This document shows, in pieces, positions 24,614 to 37,250 of a stretch of DNA of 64,000 bases. Each line of letters opens with the position of its first letter. The stretch's first letter is position 1. The translations under genes and the position numbers were made by a program. The notes beneath the pieces were generated by a model that saw only the letters and a list, made by a program, of their open reading frames with translations, was not told where the DNA came from and ran no database searches. Source of the DNA: Scleroderma bovista (Eukaryota > Basidiomycota > Agaricomycetes > Boletales > Sclerodermataceae); contig JAYMGJ010000737.1 in the NCBI GenBank assembly GCA_037178675.1, forward strand, positions 1-64,000, in the 5' to 3' direction.

Positions 24614-27600
24614 ATGAATTCTGCCCCTGAACTCTTCAGAGGTGACCACTCTCAGATTAGGACCTTCCTAGACCACTATGAACACCTCTGTGCCCTGCAT
24701 AACGTTGTCGATGATCAGGAGAAGGTTGACTCTATTCTCTGCTACTGCTCTACTAGAGTCCAAGAGATCATTGAAGGCATGACTCACTTCCATGTTCCAA
24801 ACTGGGATGAGCTCAAGAACGACCTCCTGAAGCACTTTGATGCTGATCTTTCCGATGAGAGATTTTATGAGCAAGATTTGAAGAACTTTGTCAAGGGTGC
24901 AATGCGTGCTCCCATCCTATCCCTCCATGACTTCCGAGCCTATAACAGAGACTTTATCCATATTGGAGGATGGTTAAGGAACAAGGGAAAGATCACCAAA
25001 GAAGACTATAACCGCTACTTCTGGGCTGGACTACCCCTTTCCTTCCGTCTCAAAGTTGACTCTCGTCTTATCCTTAAAGACCCTGACTTGGATGTCTCTA
25101 TCCCCTACTCCTACTCCAATGTCTGCAAGGCTGCCGAAGAACTCCTTCATAGGGATCACTTTGATGCTGAGTACTTGGAATGTCTTGGTGTTGAAGAGAA
25201 AGAAAATATTCCCCTTCCCCACTCTGACCCCAGGTCTGATCCTGTTCGTCCGCTTTTGTCTCCTCTGGATGCTAGGATCACTTTGCAAGGATTGGATAAA
25301 GCTGGAACCACTGCTCAGAAGCAGGATGAGGTGGAAAATCTCATCACAAAGATGTCTCAGATGACTCTCTCCGATCCCAACTATGCGCTTTACTACTATC
25401 GTGCCATCAAGCTGGACCCTGATGCCAGCAGAGTTATCTCCCCTCCTGCTCTTAATTCTTGATCATCTACTCCTTCCACCTCTGCTCCTACTCGTCCTGA
25501 TGCTGCTCCTCGTCCTCCTGCTTGCCATCCCATTACTTGCTATGGATGTGGTGTTGAGGGCCATGGTGTAAATGGTTGCGATAAGATCAATGATCTTGTT
25601 GCCAAAGGCTTACTTGCTAGGGATGATGCTCGTTGTGTCACTCTCCCTAATGGCCAGTATATCCCCAGGACTCGAGATGAGACTATCATGCAAGCCTATG
25701 AGTGTCATGCCGCTGCTGCCAGACCTGCTAGCACTGTCCGCTTTGTTACTCATGCTGAAGAAGAAGTCTTGGAGTCTGGAATCTGTGAACTGGAAGAAGA
25801 AGAGCCCCTGGTCGCTGCTGTTGATCGTGCTCCTAGAGTTACTAAGGAGAAAAGGAAAGCTGCCTTTGAAGGTGTCATCATTCCCCCTTATGGTAAAGGC
25901 AAAGGAAAGGAGAATTAAGCCCCCACTTTCACACCAGTTCCTGCACCTAAGCCCATCCTATTGACTCCTGCTCCCATTCCCATGCCAGTTCCCATCAATG
26001 TTCATACTCATGTCTTTGATGGCTCAAATGATGATGCTATCATGCAAGATGACACTCTGCCTATCAGATCTTTGCACCCTGATGTGGACTCTTCTGAGAA
26101 GAAGAAGCCTAAGCCTGCTACTGCGATGTCTTCACCTCTCTCCCAGAATACCAGTGCCAAGTCTATTGTGGATCACATTCTTGCTACCCCTCTCACTTTG
26201 TCTGTTGGAGAAGCTATTGGCTCGTCGAAGGATGTTTCCCAGCATCTCCAGGATCTTATTAGGGTCAAGAGGCAGGCTCTCCCCTTCGTCAAGCACGTCC
26301 AAGGAACTCCTCCTGCTGCTGCCTATATGTGTCTCACTTCTAGTCCCCTCATTACTATTAATCTCCACTGCAATGACCAACCAGTGAAGGCCATCATCGA
26401 TTCAGGCTCTACTCTCAACGTCATCAAAGCCAGTATTGCCAAGTCTGTCATCAAGATGCCTATTGATACCTCCCATTCTATGGTCATGAGAGATGCCAAT
26501 GGTGGTACCTCTAAGCTCATCGGTCTCATTCAGAATGTCCCTCTCTTCTGTGGAGCTGCTCAGACCTGGACCAATCTCTTCGTCTCCCCTGATAATGACT
26601 CTGGCTTCGATCTCCTCCTTGGTCGCCCCTGGGCCCATGGAAACTCAGTTAGCATTGTTGAAAGAGACTCTGGAACCTATATCATCTTTGGAGCTGACTC
26701 CAACCATCCATTGGAGATGTGTGCTGTCGATGCGCATGCTGCTACTCACTCTGGAACTGGATTAATGGCTACTCTTGAGCCAGACAGCAAGATGGAAGAA
26801 GAATCTGCTGCTCCATATTCATCCCCCCATGATCCTGCCACTCTGGATATTCTTTCAGATCATTTACTGGACTTTCCTGATGCTCCTGATGCCAATCCCC
26901 CCTCATCTGAGACTGTTCTTCCTATACTGTTTTCACCTCCTGGTTCTCCTATAATGCCACCTGGTCCAGTTTGCTATGTCTCTCCAGCTCATATATCCCC
27001 TCCACTCTCTCAGTCTTCGTCTCCCATGTCTTCCGTGGTCCGCGAGTATAATCCTCCATCTCCCGACCCTAATTTCTCTGCAAATGAAGCTCTTCAAAGG
27101 ATCATTGAACAGATTGAGACTCCTGGAAATACTGCAGCTGCTGAAGAACACCCTGTTATCACTCGCATCTGTGCTAGGATTCATGAACAAGAGGGTCACT
27201 CCTTCCTTGACAGAATGTTATTGACTACTAGTCGATTGGTACCTCTCTCAGGCCTCAATCTTGAGACCTGCTATGCTCTCCCTGCTCAAGAAGGTGTTGA
27301 TGAATTTGGAACTCCTTACCAGGATTATCTCATCCTGCATACTTGTATGGACATCATCAGCGAAGAGTCTATAACCAATCCTACTGGCAGAGTTGTGCAA
27401 TTTGGGACTGCCTATACTTGATTCTATCCCCATCCCCCTTTCTTGACTATGAATCTAGATTTCCCTCTTGCCACCAGTGAAGCTCCTGATCCCCCTTCAT
27501 CGCCTCCTGCTGAACTGCCCACTTGCAATGGAACATCTTCTCCTTCAGTCCCTGATCCACTGTCATCGCATCCTATTTCTCCTGGATCTCCTCCTCCTAT

Positions 27601-28159
27601 TCCTACCAGTGCACCTGCCAGCCAGTCTCCTACTCTCGATGAAGCTCTCCATGTTGTTTCCAGGCATATTGAGGCTGTCGGTGACAATGCTGTTGAGCCA
27701 CTTCACCCTGCTTTTGCCTATCTCTGTGCCCAGATTCGTGAGGAAGAGAGATGCTCCATGCTTAACCTTTTGATCTACTTGCATGCTCATATGGACAACT
27801 CTAATGCTGAAGAACCCACTGCTCAAGCTCCAGAGCCCCCTGTCTCATCCAGTAACTATGATCCTCCTCCATCATATTCTGCTGACTCTGTACCTGCTCC
27901 TGCCACCGATCCTACTCCCCCTATCCTTGTATTCACTTTGGAAGAAGAAGAGCAGACTACTCTCCTATCGACTCATGATTTCCCCATCTCTGGACTGCAA
28001 CTTCTTGTCGCTGCTGTTGATCGAGTTACCCAGGATGCCCATCCTACTCCATCTCCAGCTGTCGTCTCTAATCACAATACTCCATCATCTCCCAAGGATG
28101 ACTCTTCACTCATCTTACGCCCTGCTGAAGTCAACTATCTTGTCAATTTATTTCGCTGA
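24614..28159 (+). pseudogene. Gypsy-B gag and aspartic protease
   Basis: A single frame through all of this region. Capsid-like part 24614-25462 (LFRGDHSQIRTFLDHYE, RYFWAGLP); zinc knuckle C-x2-C-x4-H-x4-C at 25538-25579; retropepsin active site IIDSGSTLNVI with DSG at 26399-26407 and LLLGRPW about 80 codons later; then a Pro/Ser-rich linker. In-frame stops at 25460 (TGA), 25917 (TAA) and 27419 (TGA) break it. Two of the three fit CGA to TGA. The gag start ATG at 24614 is the first that gives the capsid region. Confidence 0.85.
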
Positions 28160-28308
28160 ACTACTATGCTTGCCCTCACATACACCTTTGCTTACTATGT
28201 CACATGTTTTTGATTCTTTTTGTACTACCAATGGTCTTTATACTCACTTTGACCGGAATGTCGTAAAACTACCGAACTCTTCCCAAGTGCCTTGGCGCTT
28301 ACAAACAT

Positions 28309-31300
28309 GTGGATCAGAAAGTCAAACCAGTTCCTGGTCGCTATCCAGAAGACACCTGCGTTCATTGTCAATTCCCCGAAAATCCCCTCAACTCACTCAC
28401 TCCACTCACTCCCCTGCCACCCAACTTCATTCCCACGAAGAAGCTTACCAATGAGTGCCTGGCTTCTATGAAACTTAACTCTGATGGCTTCCTCTGGCCA
28501 GAAGAAGAAAAACTTTTTGCACGTGTCATGAAGCTTAATGAAGCGGTGCTAGCCTTTGACGAATCAGAACGTGGCAATTTTCGCTCAGACTACTTCTCCC
28601 CTTACATCATCCCAGTCCTACCCCATGAGCCATGGGAGTACCACAACATCCCTATCCCTCCTGGCATTCGCGAACATGTTATCCAGCTGCTTAGAGACAA
28701 GATCACAGCCGGGCTCTATGAACCTGCCCAGTCGTCATACTGCTCCAAGTGGTTCTGTGTTATGAAGAAGAATGGAAAGATCTGGATTGTCCATGATCTG
28801 CAACCGCTCAATAAGGTTACAATCAGAGATGCCGGAGTTCCACTTGTTTTGGATGACTTTGTTGAACCATTCGCCAGTCGGCAATGTTACACTGTCTTTG
28901 ATCTCTTTTCCGGATTTGATGCCCGCCAACTGCATCCTGATAGTCAAGATCTCACATCATTCATTACTCCCCTTGGTCTCTTACGACATACTGCCATGCC
29001 ACAAGGCTACACCAACTCTCCTTCCAAATTCCAGAATTGTACTAGTTTCATCTTACAGGATGAGATCCCACATGTAGCCAACATATTCATTGACGATCTT
29101 CCCATCAAAGGCCCTGCAACACGCTATGACGACACCAATGGCAATGCTGAAACCCTGCCAGCCAACCCAGGGATTTGTCGCTTCATTTGGGAACATGCTG
29201 TAGATGTGCACCGGATTATGCATCACTTTGCACATGCAGGTGGAACATTTTCTGGTCCAAAGACCCAACTCTCCCATCCTCATGTTTTGATTCTAGGCCA
29301 AGAATGCCATCCTGATAGTCGCTCTCCCGACCATGGCAAGGTCAAGAAGATCTTAGATTGGCCTCCCCTTGCAACGTCAAAGGATGTGCACTCATTTCTA
29401 GGTCTCTGTGGAACTGTGCGCATCTGGATTGCCAACTATTCCCTCCTCGCTCATCCTCTCATCAATCTCTACCGCAAAGACACTCCTTTCATTTGGGACA
29501 CCCCCCAGCAAGACACTTTCGATGCCTTGAAGATCGCTGTCTCTTCCGCTCCCTCCCTTCATCCCATCGATTATTCCACAGATCTCCCTGTCATTCTCTC
29601 AGTCGACACCAGCTATATCGCCATCAGATTCATCCTGTCCCAGTATGATGAGTCTGGTCACAAATGTCCTGCTCGTTATGGCTCACTTCCTATCAATGAA
29701 CATGAATCTCGCTATAGTCAGCCCAAACTCAAGTTATACGGTCTATTCCATGCACTTCGTCACTATTGTCTCTTTCTTTACGGTGTCAAGAACCTCCATG
29801 TTGAAGTTGATGCAAAGTACATCAAGGGTATGCTTAATGATCCTGACCTCCAACCTAACGCTACTATCAATCGCTGGATCGAAAGTATACTCTTATTTGA
29901 CTTTAAACTAATTCACGTTCCAGCCGTTTGTCACCAAGGACCTGATGCACTCTCTAGGCGTCAGCCCTCTGAAGAGGAGATAGAAGATGGTGAAAGAGAT
30001 GCTGAAGACACTGATGAATGGCTAGAAGATCTTTTGTTTTGTACTGCCGCCCACCCTCTTTCTTATGACCCCATTATGCTCCCTTCATTCCTATCTCAAG
30101 ATACGACTCAAGACATTATTCTACGACAAATTCTCCACTTCCTCCAAACGACTCAACTCCCATCATTCCCCTCCAACACCACTCGTAAACATTTCATCAG
30201 ATGCTCCCTTCAATTCTTTATTTGTTCTGGCCAACTGTTCAAACGTCAAGGCCCTCATACTCCAACTAAAGTCATCTTTGATCCTGATCTCCGTGCACAA
30301 CTTCTCAATCAAGCCCATGAAGACCTTGGGCACTGTGGAGTATTTGGAGTATTCCAAGCTGTCAGGGATCACTTCTATTGGCCACAGATGTACTCAGACA
30401 TTGCCCACCACATTCGTTCTTGCCATGAATGCCAGATTCGCAGCACCTGCAAAGTTGAAATTCCCCTCACTGTCTCTCCATCCCCCCGAATCTTCATGAA
30501 GATCTACGTTGATGTCATGCTCATGCCAAAAGCTCGTGGCTATCGCTATCTTGTTGCTGCTCGCGATGATATCTCCCTTGCTGCCGAAGGCCGTGCTCTC
30601 AAGCATGCCAGTTCAGACAGCCTAGCCAAGTTTTTCTGGGAAGAAATTATTTGCCGTTACAGAGTTATTGCCCAGATCATCACTGACAATGGCAGTGAGG
30701 TCAAGGGTGCATTCAAGAAACTCATGCAGTGATACTCTATTCCCCAAATCCACATTTCCCCCTATAATTCCAAAGCCAATGGAGTTGTAGAGCGTGAACA
30801 CTTTACTATCCGCAAAGCTATTATCAAGTCCTGTGAAGGCAATCTCAATCTATGACCCACCAAGGTCCATCACGCTTTCTTTGCAGACAAGGTCATCACC
30901 TGTTGTTCTACTGGATTCAGCCCCTACTACCTCCTTCATGGTCTCAAACCTGTCCTCCCATTTGATCTCTTTGAGGCTACCTATCTTGTTGAAGGCTTCT
31001 ACTCTGAGATGACCTCAGAGGAGCTCCTTTCCCTGCACATCAGACAATTGGAGAAAAGACCAGATGATTTCCATGATGCGTTTACTACTCTACAGAAGAC
31101 CCGCCTCTGTTCCAAAGCCCAATTTGAGAAGAGATATACCAGACGTCTATTCAAGTCCTCCTACCAGCCTGGAGACCTTGTCCTGGTTCGCAACAGCCAA
31201 GTGGGGAAAGAATTAGATCATAAATCAAAGCCACGTTACCTTGGCCTCTTTGAAGTTGTTCGTTGCACTCTTGAGAAGGAGGCTCATATGTCCTGAAGGA

Positions 31301-31468
31301 AATGGATGGAACTGTCTCAGCTCGAGGCATAGCTGTATTGCGCCTTATCCCTTATTATTCCCGACACACTCCTTTGCCCAACTCTATTCTCCCTAACGAT
31401 GATGAAAGTGACAATGAAAATGCCGATGAAAATGGAGAAAACGATTATGACTCTGACGACTCATCATG
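28309..31468 (+). pseudogene. Gypsy-B pol (RT, RNase H, integrase)
   Basis: Frame 1, shifted relative to gag near 28300. RT about 28600-29200 with FIDD at 29086-29097 in place of YxDD; RNase H about 29560-29960 (VDTSYIAIRFIL, EVDAKYIKGML, PDALSRR); integrase zinc region about 30316-30435 (H..H..C..C), core with VDVM (about 30510), TDNGSEVKG (about 30690) and VVERE (about 30787). Stops at 30730 (TGA for arginine) and 30856 (TGA where tryptophan is usual), plus a one-base shift near 31280, after which SYVLKEMDGTVSARG continues to 31468. No chromodomain is seen. Confidence 0.88.
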
Positions 31469-31611
31469 ATGCCCAATATGCCCTCATGCTATGTCATATG
31501 CCCCCTATGCTTCCTCATCTATGCCCCCCATGCCAGTCTTCCCAGCTCTTTTTGTTGTCCCACCCTCCTTGTTTGCAATCGGGGACAATTGCATTTCATG
31601 TCACCTGTGGA

Positions 31612-33340
31612 TGTCACGCACCAAACAGGTTTGGTACAGTGAACATAGAAGATAACGCCTATATCAAATGATCCTTATGCGAAGGATAAGCACGACAGAC
31701 CCTCATCATAGCCATCTATCACACAAGAAGACTATCCTGATGCAAGAGATGAATGCCAATGCAGACAGTCATCTATCGCACAAGAACTGCCAAGAAGCAG
31801 AAGAAACTGAAGGAATAACGTCAAATGTGGTATGAGAAAGGAATGCACACATCTGCAGTCCAACTCCCATACCAGAACAATCAAAGAAGCCAAAGAATTG
31901 ATGGAGAAACAAAGGAGAAAGAGAAGAAATGATTTTTAGCACCCAAATGTCATTTTTAGGCACCCAGTGCCGGCATTCCGATATTTTGAATAGCTCCATT
32001 GTTTCTGAAGCTATCAGGCACGTGACTATACCATCAGAGAGCCTAGAATGTGGTCTATCTGCCTGTCAGGTTCCGACGCAAATCCATTCATTTCCCATGG
32101 AGATATTCCCCCCGCAATCCAGACATTCGCTTCATCGCTCACTATGGAGTCTGTATTTTCTCTGGATCATTTCTCCGCTATTGCTGCAGATCTCCACTAT
32201 GTCCTGCTCTTAGGACAGCCTCTCCCAGAGTTCCCATGCACTGCCTGGCACATATCTTCCCAGCCTGCTCCCTCAGTCCCTCTCGTTCTCTGTCAGCGCA
32301 TTCTCCTTGTCAGTCCTGTGTCAAGGACGTACTTTGGTCATCTTAGGTCTATTGTCAAGCTTGAAAAGTCTTCTCTGGTCATCTCTGTGTCCCCTGAGCC
32401 CTCAGCCTATGGTCCCTTCCTCCCAGATACTTGCCATGTCCATCTTCCTCTGTCGTTCATCTCGCTTCCCTGGATGCATCAAATTCAGTGCTCTATCCAC
32501 TTCCCTAATTTCAGACGACGTCCCCCAGCACCATGACAGTAATGCCCCCACTTTATAGTGCTATTAGGAAGAAGAACCCTCTCTCGTTCTTTCCCAGAAG
32601 AGAGCTCGTCAAGGGAGTCCATGGTTGCGCTTCAGCGGTGCTAGAACACATGCACTATACCTTAGTGTATGCTGACCCCCCAAAAGACCTCTGGACCCCT
32701 GGTACCCTTCTTGTGGCTGTTTTGTCTCAGATCAATCCCCCTATGTATCTTAGATCTTCCCCATTGTTGTCCCATCAAATTCTTGATGGTACACAGCCCC
32801 CCATCAAACTTCTTAGGCTGTGCATCAATGACTCCTTCTGCTGTGCAGTGACTCATCCCTTGCTTACTGATGCTCTCTTGTCATCAGTATTACTCTATCC
32901 CTTTCGCATTTTTGGTATATTACTCAGCTGATGACTCACTCCCTTACCAATCAATCTTGTTATGCAGCTTACTCATTCCTTTACTCAGCAGCTTATTCAT
33001 GCTCCCTATGCTTACTCATTCCTGCTTATCCCTTGCTTACTGATTGCTTACAAACCCCTTACAAAGCTCTTACCAATCCCTTACCAATCCTTGACAAATT
33101 CTGCTTACTCCCTTCTCTTTTTGTACTTTAATGCTGTGCCCCCCATGTATTTAAACCCCTGGGCTCAGCCCAGTGAGGAGAGACCCAATTGCATGAAATT
33201 ATCCCTCTCTCAGACTCTCTCAATCAGTATCTCTTCAGTCCTTGAGTCCTTGTAGGCTTCAGTGAAGGTCTAAAGGCTCAATATTGTCAAGTTTATCCAA
33301 GTTATTCAAGATCTATTCTTTTTACTAGGCTCAAGTGGAG
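31612..33340 (+). repeat. Gypsy-B 3' LTR, truncated
   Basis: Starts TGTCACGCACCAAACAGG after ACCTGTGGA; a weak purine-rich tract (ATCGGGGACAA) lies about 30 bases upstream. The match to LTR-B ends near 33340 after ACTAGGCTCAAG; the final 400 or so bases are replaced by unrelated sequence. Confidence 0.85.
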
Positions 33341-33350
33341 TCAAAGCTCT

Positions 33351-33710
33351 ATGCTAGCAAGCCTTTGTCTTGCATGGCAGATGAAGCTGAGTGAAATGCC
33401 ATCACATCCTGATGAGATATGGGGTGTTCGTGCTGAGGATCTTCATAAAGCAACTTGCATTTTTCCTTTTATGCATGTTGTTGACATTGAGGAGGAAACT
33501 ATAGATGATATAGATTCTGAGAATGGGAGAGAAGAGCTCCCTATAGATGATGAGCTATTGGATGCAGCTGAGGAATTTGCTCTTGCTGATGAATATCATC
33601 ATCGGGTTGGAGATGGTCTGGAGGAAGGAATTACATGGATAGAGCAATGGGAGGATGATGTATTGGACATGGATCCTCAATCATCTCCAAGCAAAAGAGC
33701 ACGTAGATAG
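33351..33710 (+). CDS. Acidic 119-residue open frame, unknown
   Basis: Very acidic frame (DIEEETIDDIDSENGREE, DDVLDMD) ending in a basic SPSKRARR, which could be a nuclear signal. The first codons still read LTR-derived sequence, so the original N-terminus is missing. It may be the C-terminal end of a transposon protein cut by the LTR junction. No family recognised. Confidence 0.3.
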   Translation: MLASLCLAWQMKLSEMPSHPDEIWGVRAEDLHKATCIFPFMHVVDIEEETIDDIDSENGREELPIDDELLDAAEEFALADEYHHRVGDGLEEGITWIEQWEDDVLDMDPQSSPSKRARR

Positions 33711-33954
33711 TTATATATTAATTGTTGTAAAAGGTTATTATAGAAATGAACCTTGTTGTCTTTTTCAATACAAATAACATATAAACTGGATTAAGGATTT
33801 ATCTGTGACTGATTGTCTGATATGAATTTTTTATGAAGAGTATATACTATAACAGTTTCAAGTCTATGATGGGATGTGCTATTTGCATAAAAAGTAGTCA
33901 CTGGGGTATTTTGTAATAGGTTTGAAGGTTTTGATGAAATATGCCTCATTGGCA

Positions 33955-34150
33955 CCAATGAGATCTTCCATAATAGCTTTTAGGGCTGTCATGGGACATC
34001 CCATTGTCAGGCAAGAAGACCAGTGGGATGTCCCATAATAGCTTTGGGGGCCATCATGGGACATCCCATTGTCAGGCAAGAAGACCAGTGGGATGTCCCA
34101 TAATAGCTTTGAGGCTGTCATGGGACATCTCATTGTCATGCAAAAAAACA
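33955..34150 (+). repeat. Hairpin-forming tandem array, 64-65-bp period
   Basis: Each unit contains ATGGGACATCCCATTG and, about 20 bases on, CAGTGGGATGTCCCAT, which can pair as a 14-16-bp stem. Unit starts at 33991, 34056 and 34120. A matching array is at 35419-35525. Confidence 0.75.
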
Positions 34151-34345
34151 AATCCATAAGATGTACCATGATGTAAGATTGAACATTTCATCCACATAGA
34201 GAACTGCTGACTGCTATAATGGCATGAATGATAATGTGATCTTTAGATCTCCCTGGTTCATATGCTTGAAAATGGATTCATAATCAAGTATTGATTAATA
34301 ATTTCATTTTTATTGTCCACAAGATGACATAAATAAGTACTGGTA

Positions 34346-34966
34346 ATGCCTCTTGTTCCTCAACCACCACCTTCCCCCATGGGAAAGTTGCCCCCCCAGC
34401 CCAAACACCAATGTTCCACATCATCCCCATGCTCAATCCTCCTCTTTGAGGTGGGAAAGAGACTTCACTCCTTCCCCAAGAGCACGTTCAAGGCCTGCTT
34501 CACCCCCCCTGCTGTACCCTGCTTGGTACTCAGCCATGTTGCTTCACATCTGCCTTGCTGGTCCTGGACCACCAAGGCTGGCCCCAATGTGGGAAAAATC
34601 TTCTCTGTCCCCACTGTTCTGACCTCCTGCAGGAAGGACAGTCCCAAGGCAATCCAATGGATTGTCTCCATTTTCCATTCTTTTAAGTCCCAGCTGGCCC
34701 CTCAGGCTCTCAATCTGACATCGGGTTGGGTTCTGCCTGCCTACATCAAAATCTATCAGAATAACATGCTGCTGCACCTCTGTGCCCAGCAGGCTCACCC
34801 CTGGGCTGCCCCCCCCTCAAACCCAATCAGCCTACCCAGCCAGCTGTGCCCCCTCCCCTCTCTACCCCCACTGACCTCGTGGCAGAGCTCCGTAAGGAAG
34901 TTGCAGCACTCTGGCGCAAATTCAATGCCTTCTGTTGAAAAGACAACAAGCTACTACCTCAGATGA
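34346..34966 (+). other. Pro/Ser-rich region between hairpin arrays, not clearly coding
   Basis: A 206-codon frame is open here, but an overlapping frame carries equally protein-like segments (LVAELRKEVAALWRKFN near 34880). I cannot choose between them. It may be the decayed core of an element bounded by the two hairpin arrays. 34970-35410 shows no gene. Confidence 0.3.
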
Positions 34967-35418
34967 GGTGCATTCAACCCAGGGACTTCTGGAGGTCTGG
35001 CAAGGCTCCCAAGGACTAAGGAGACTAAGAAAACTAGAGAGTGGAAGGCTGGTTCAGTCACTCCATGACTGAGCTCAAAGATGTACACTGAAGAGAGATT
35101 TGTTGCTTAGTAAGCTAGTACAAGCCTACATAGCTAAGGTAGAGAGCCCAGTATCAGTACTACCAATTCTACACACCTAGAGACAGGACTGTCTCTACAC
35201 CGTGCTCTTGTCATTTATGTCTGTAGAAAACACAACCTGTATTTTATGCCCACATATCCATGATATGATACAAAGCAACTATTTTCAATATTTAGGATGG
35301 ACTATCCCACCAACATTGTGAGTGACATGAAAGCAGGCAGAGGTGGGTGGAGGTGTTTAGATTGACGTTCTTGACACATCACTACATAAAAATGAAACAT
35401 TCATCACAGCCTGGTACA

Positions 35419-35525
35419 ATGGGACATTTCATTGGTATTTTTATGTGCAAGTGGGATGTCCCATTGTAGCCTCAAGGCTATCATGGGACATCCCATTGGT
35501 ATTTTTATGTGCAAGTGTCCCATCA
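35419..35525 (+). repeat. Second hairpin array, same 64-bp unit
   Basis: Units start at 35419 and 35483 with ATGGGACAT...CATTG and GTGGGATGTCCCAT; the loop differs (GGTATTTTTATGTGCA) from the first array, but the inter-hairpin spacer (TAGCCTCAAGGCTATC) is related to the first. Confidence 0.7.
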
Positions 35526-35721
35526 CAAAATCAAGGCTATCAGCAGACATCTATTGCAATGATTTCTCAATGACTCTCATCACTGTCATCATAGTTTTTT
35601 ATCCCTCATCACCATCCCCTCTCATCATGGTCATCAGTCATTTTTCACACCTCATGTGTCATGCCAACTGAACCTTTTCTGCTCAACCATGATGGCAAGC
35701 TTCCATGCACATCAAAGTGTA

Positions 35722-36826
35722 GTGTTTTAAAGTCCAGTCTGGTCTGATCTTTTGCCCATTTTTGAAGGCAACCAGACCCCAACTGGTTGCAGAAATTTCA
35801 ATATTTCTCAAACCACAACCAAACCAATCACACCCAGTTGCAACCTTCACTTATTTTAATTAGGGGGTCTGCAAGCAATTTTAGCCATGCAAATTGAGAA
35901 ATAAGGGGTCTGAAATTGATCTGCACAGAAAAGGAGGTTCACAACCAATTTTCAGCACACAGATCAAGATCCCCTTTTTTTCACAAAACAGGGGATCTGT
36001 CAAGTCTGGGTCTACTCCAGTATGGGGTCTGGTCAAGCCTGGATGAAAACAGATGAGAGATAAGGTCAGAGGTTTGGGAAGAGGTTAGCCTGGGCCAGAG
36101 TTGCAACTGATTGGATTCAATGACAAGGACAACAAGTGTTGATCCCTTGTGTAGGTTCAGATCAGATGGAGATGGACAAGGAGCAGGAGTAGTAACTTAG
36201 ATGATTTCAAATTGGAGAGTACAGGATAAACTACAGAGTATCTATACTAAGTAAGAACTAGGGACAAGTATATATGGTGACAAGTAAACACCCTGAAGAC
36301 AAGGGATAACTAGGGAAAGTACTAGGACAGGTCTGATGAAAATAAAGTCAAGTCCAGGTAAAATAAACCAGGTCTGATGAAAATGATACAAGGCATAGGA
36401 TATAACAAGATGTGGAGAACTTGAAGCAAAGCAGAGTTGACAGGGAAGTGTAGTAAGGACTGAATAGAGACTAGCCCAAGGGTCATACTTAACAGAGGTG
36501 TATCTGCATGATCATGACCAGAGTAAGTTGCAAACGACCAGAGTTGAGCTGGAGAGCTGTGATGCAACTGGAGTAACTGGATAAGATATGGAGTTGGTCA
36601 TGGTCATGACAGGGTCTGCAACCAATTTTAAGCATGCAAACCAGGAACCCCTGATTTGTGCAAAAACAGAGGTACTTGATCTTCATGTAGCCCTGCAACT
36701 AGTTTTATATTTTCCCACAAGCTCATGCAATCACAACCAGACCAATCACCCAACCCCCAACTCCAGCAACTGCAGTCTGGTTCAGTTGCTGGTCTTTTTG
36801 CAGTCCTAGGACCAGACTTTTATTGC
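35722..36826. mobile_element. Non-autonomous DNA element X1 (MITE-like)
   Basis: The left end TTTTAAAGTCCAGTCTGG and the right end, read in reverse, AATAAAAGTCTGGTCCTAGG resemble the termini of the MITE at 46431, and GTTGCA motifs lie near both. There is no open frame of note. The interior at about 36060-36600 is an inverted, diverged copy of sequence at about 38390-39120. Exact ends are uncertain. Confidence 0.5.
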
Positions 36827-37098
36827 TGTTTGAAAAATGGTCAGCAGTCAGGCATTTCTGAGTAAAAGTGACTCAGAAATATGGTAAACTTGTGCAAGTG
36901 ATATCTTGCTGATATCAGGCTAAATCTTGCAGTAATAGAATCATACTTTCAGCTGCTAGGGTGCCCCATACTAGATATTTTCAATTCAGACCATTTTTTT
37001 CATATTGTCATTCTTGAGCAGCCTTGTAAGGACTGTGCACCCATTATAAAATTACAGAGTAACTTCAACTGGCCCAAAACTATCTAAGGATGCTAGGA

Positions 37099-37250
37099 AT
37101 AATATATAGAGGGGTGCCCACACTATCAGGAGGTGGGTGGATTTGTGTAGTAAGGTAGTGGCTTGCTTAGAGTTCAAGTGCAAGTGGCAGGGCTAAGTCT
37201 GTTGGTACAAACCCACTTCCTGATTGTGCAAGCACCCCTCTATATATTAT
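37099..37250. mobile_element. Short MITE (152 bp) with long inverted repeats
   Basis: The left arm ATAATATATAGAGGGGTGC and the right arm GCACCCCTCTATATATTAT are complementary; imperfect pairing continues about 20 more bases (CAATCAGGA.GTGGGT). The loop is about 70 bases and has no coding capacity. Confidence 0.7.

Larger units (their letters stand above)
22096..33340 (+). mobile_element. Gypsy-B LTR retrotransposon, nearly full length
   Basis: Two same-direction LTR-B copies flank an internal region with primer-binding site, gag, protease, RT, RNase H and integrase. This assigns all LTR-B solo copies in the window to a gypsy family. The LTRs differ at many sites and by a 13-bp gap near 22388, so the insertion is old or the LTRs have recombined. 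The 3' LTR lacks its end, so no target duplication can be read; the left flank is CCAG. Confidence 0.88.

Noticed and set aside
34346..34966. A 206-codon proline/serine-rich protein.
   Set aside because: Another frame over the same bases looks equally protein-like and there is no family match, so I list the stretch only as unresolved.
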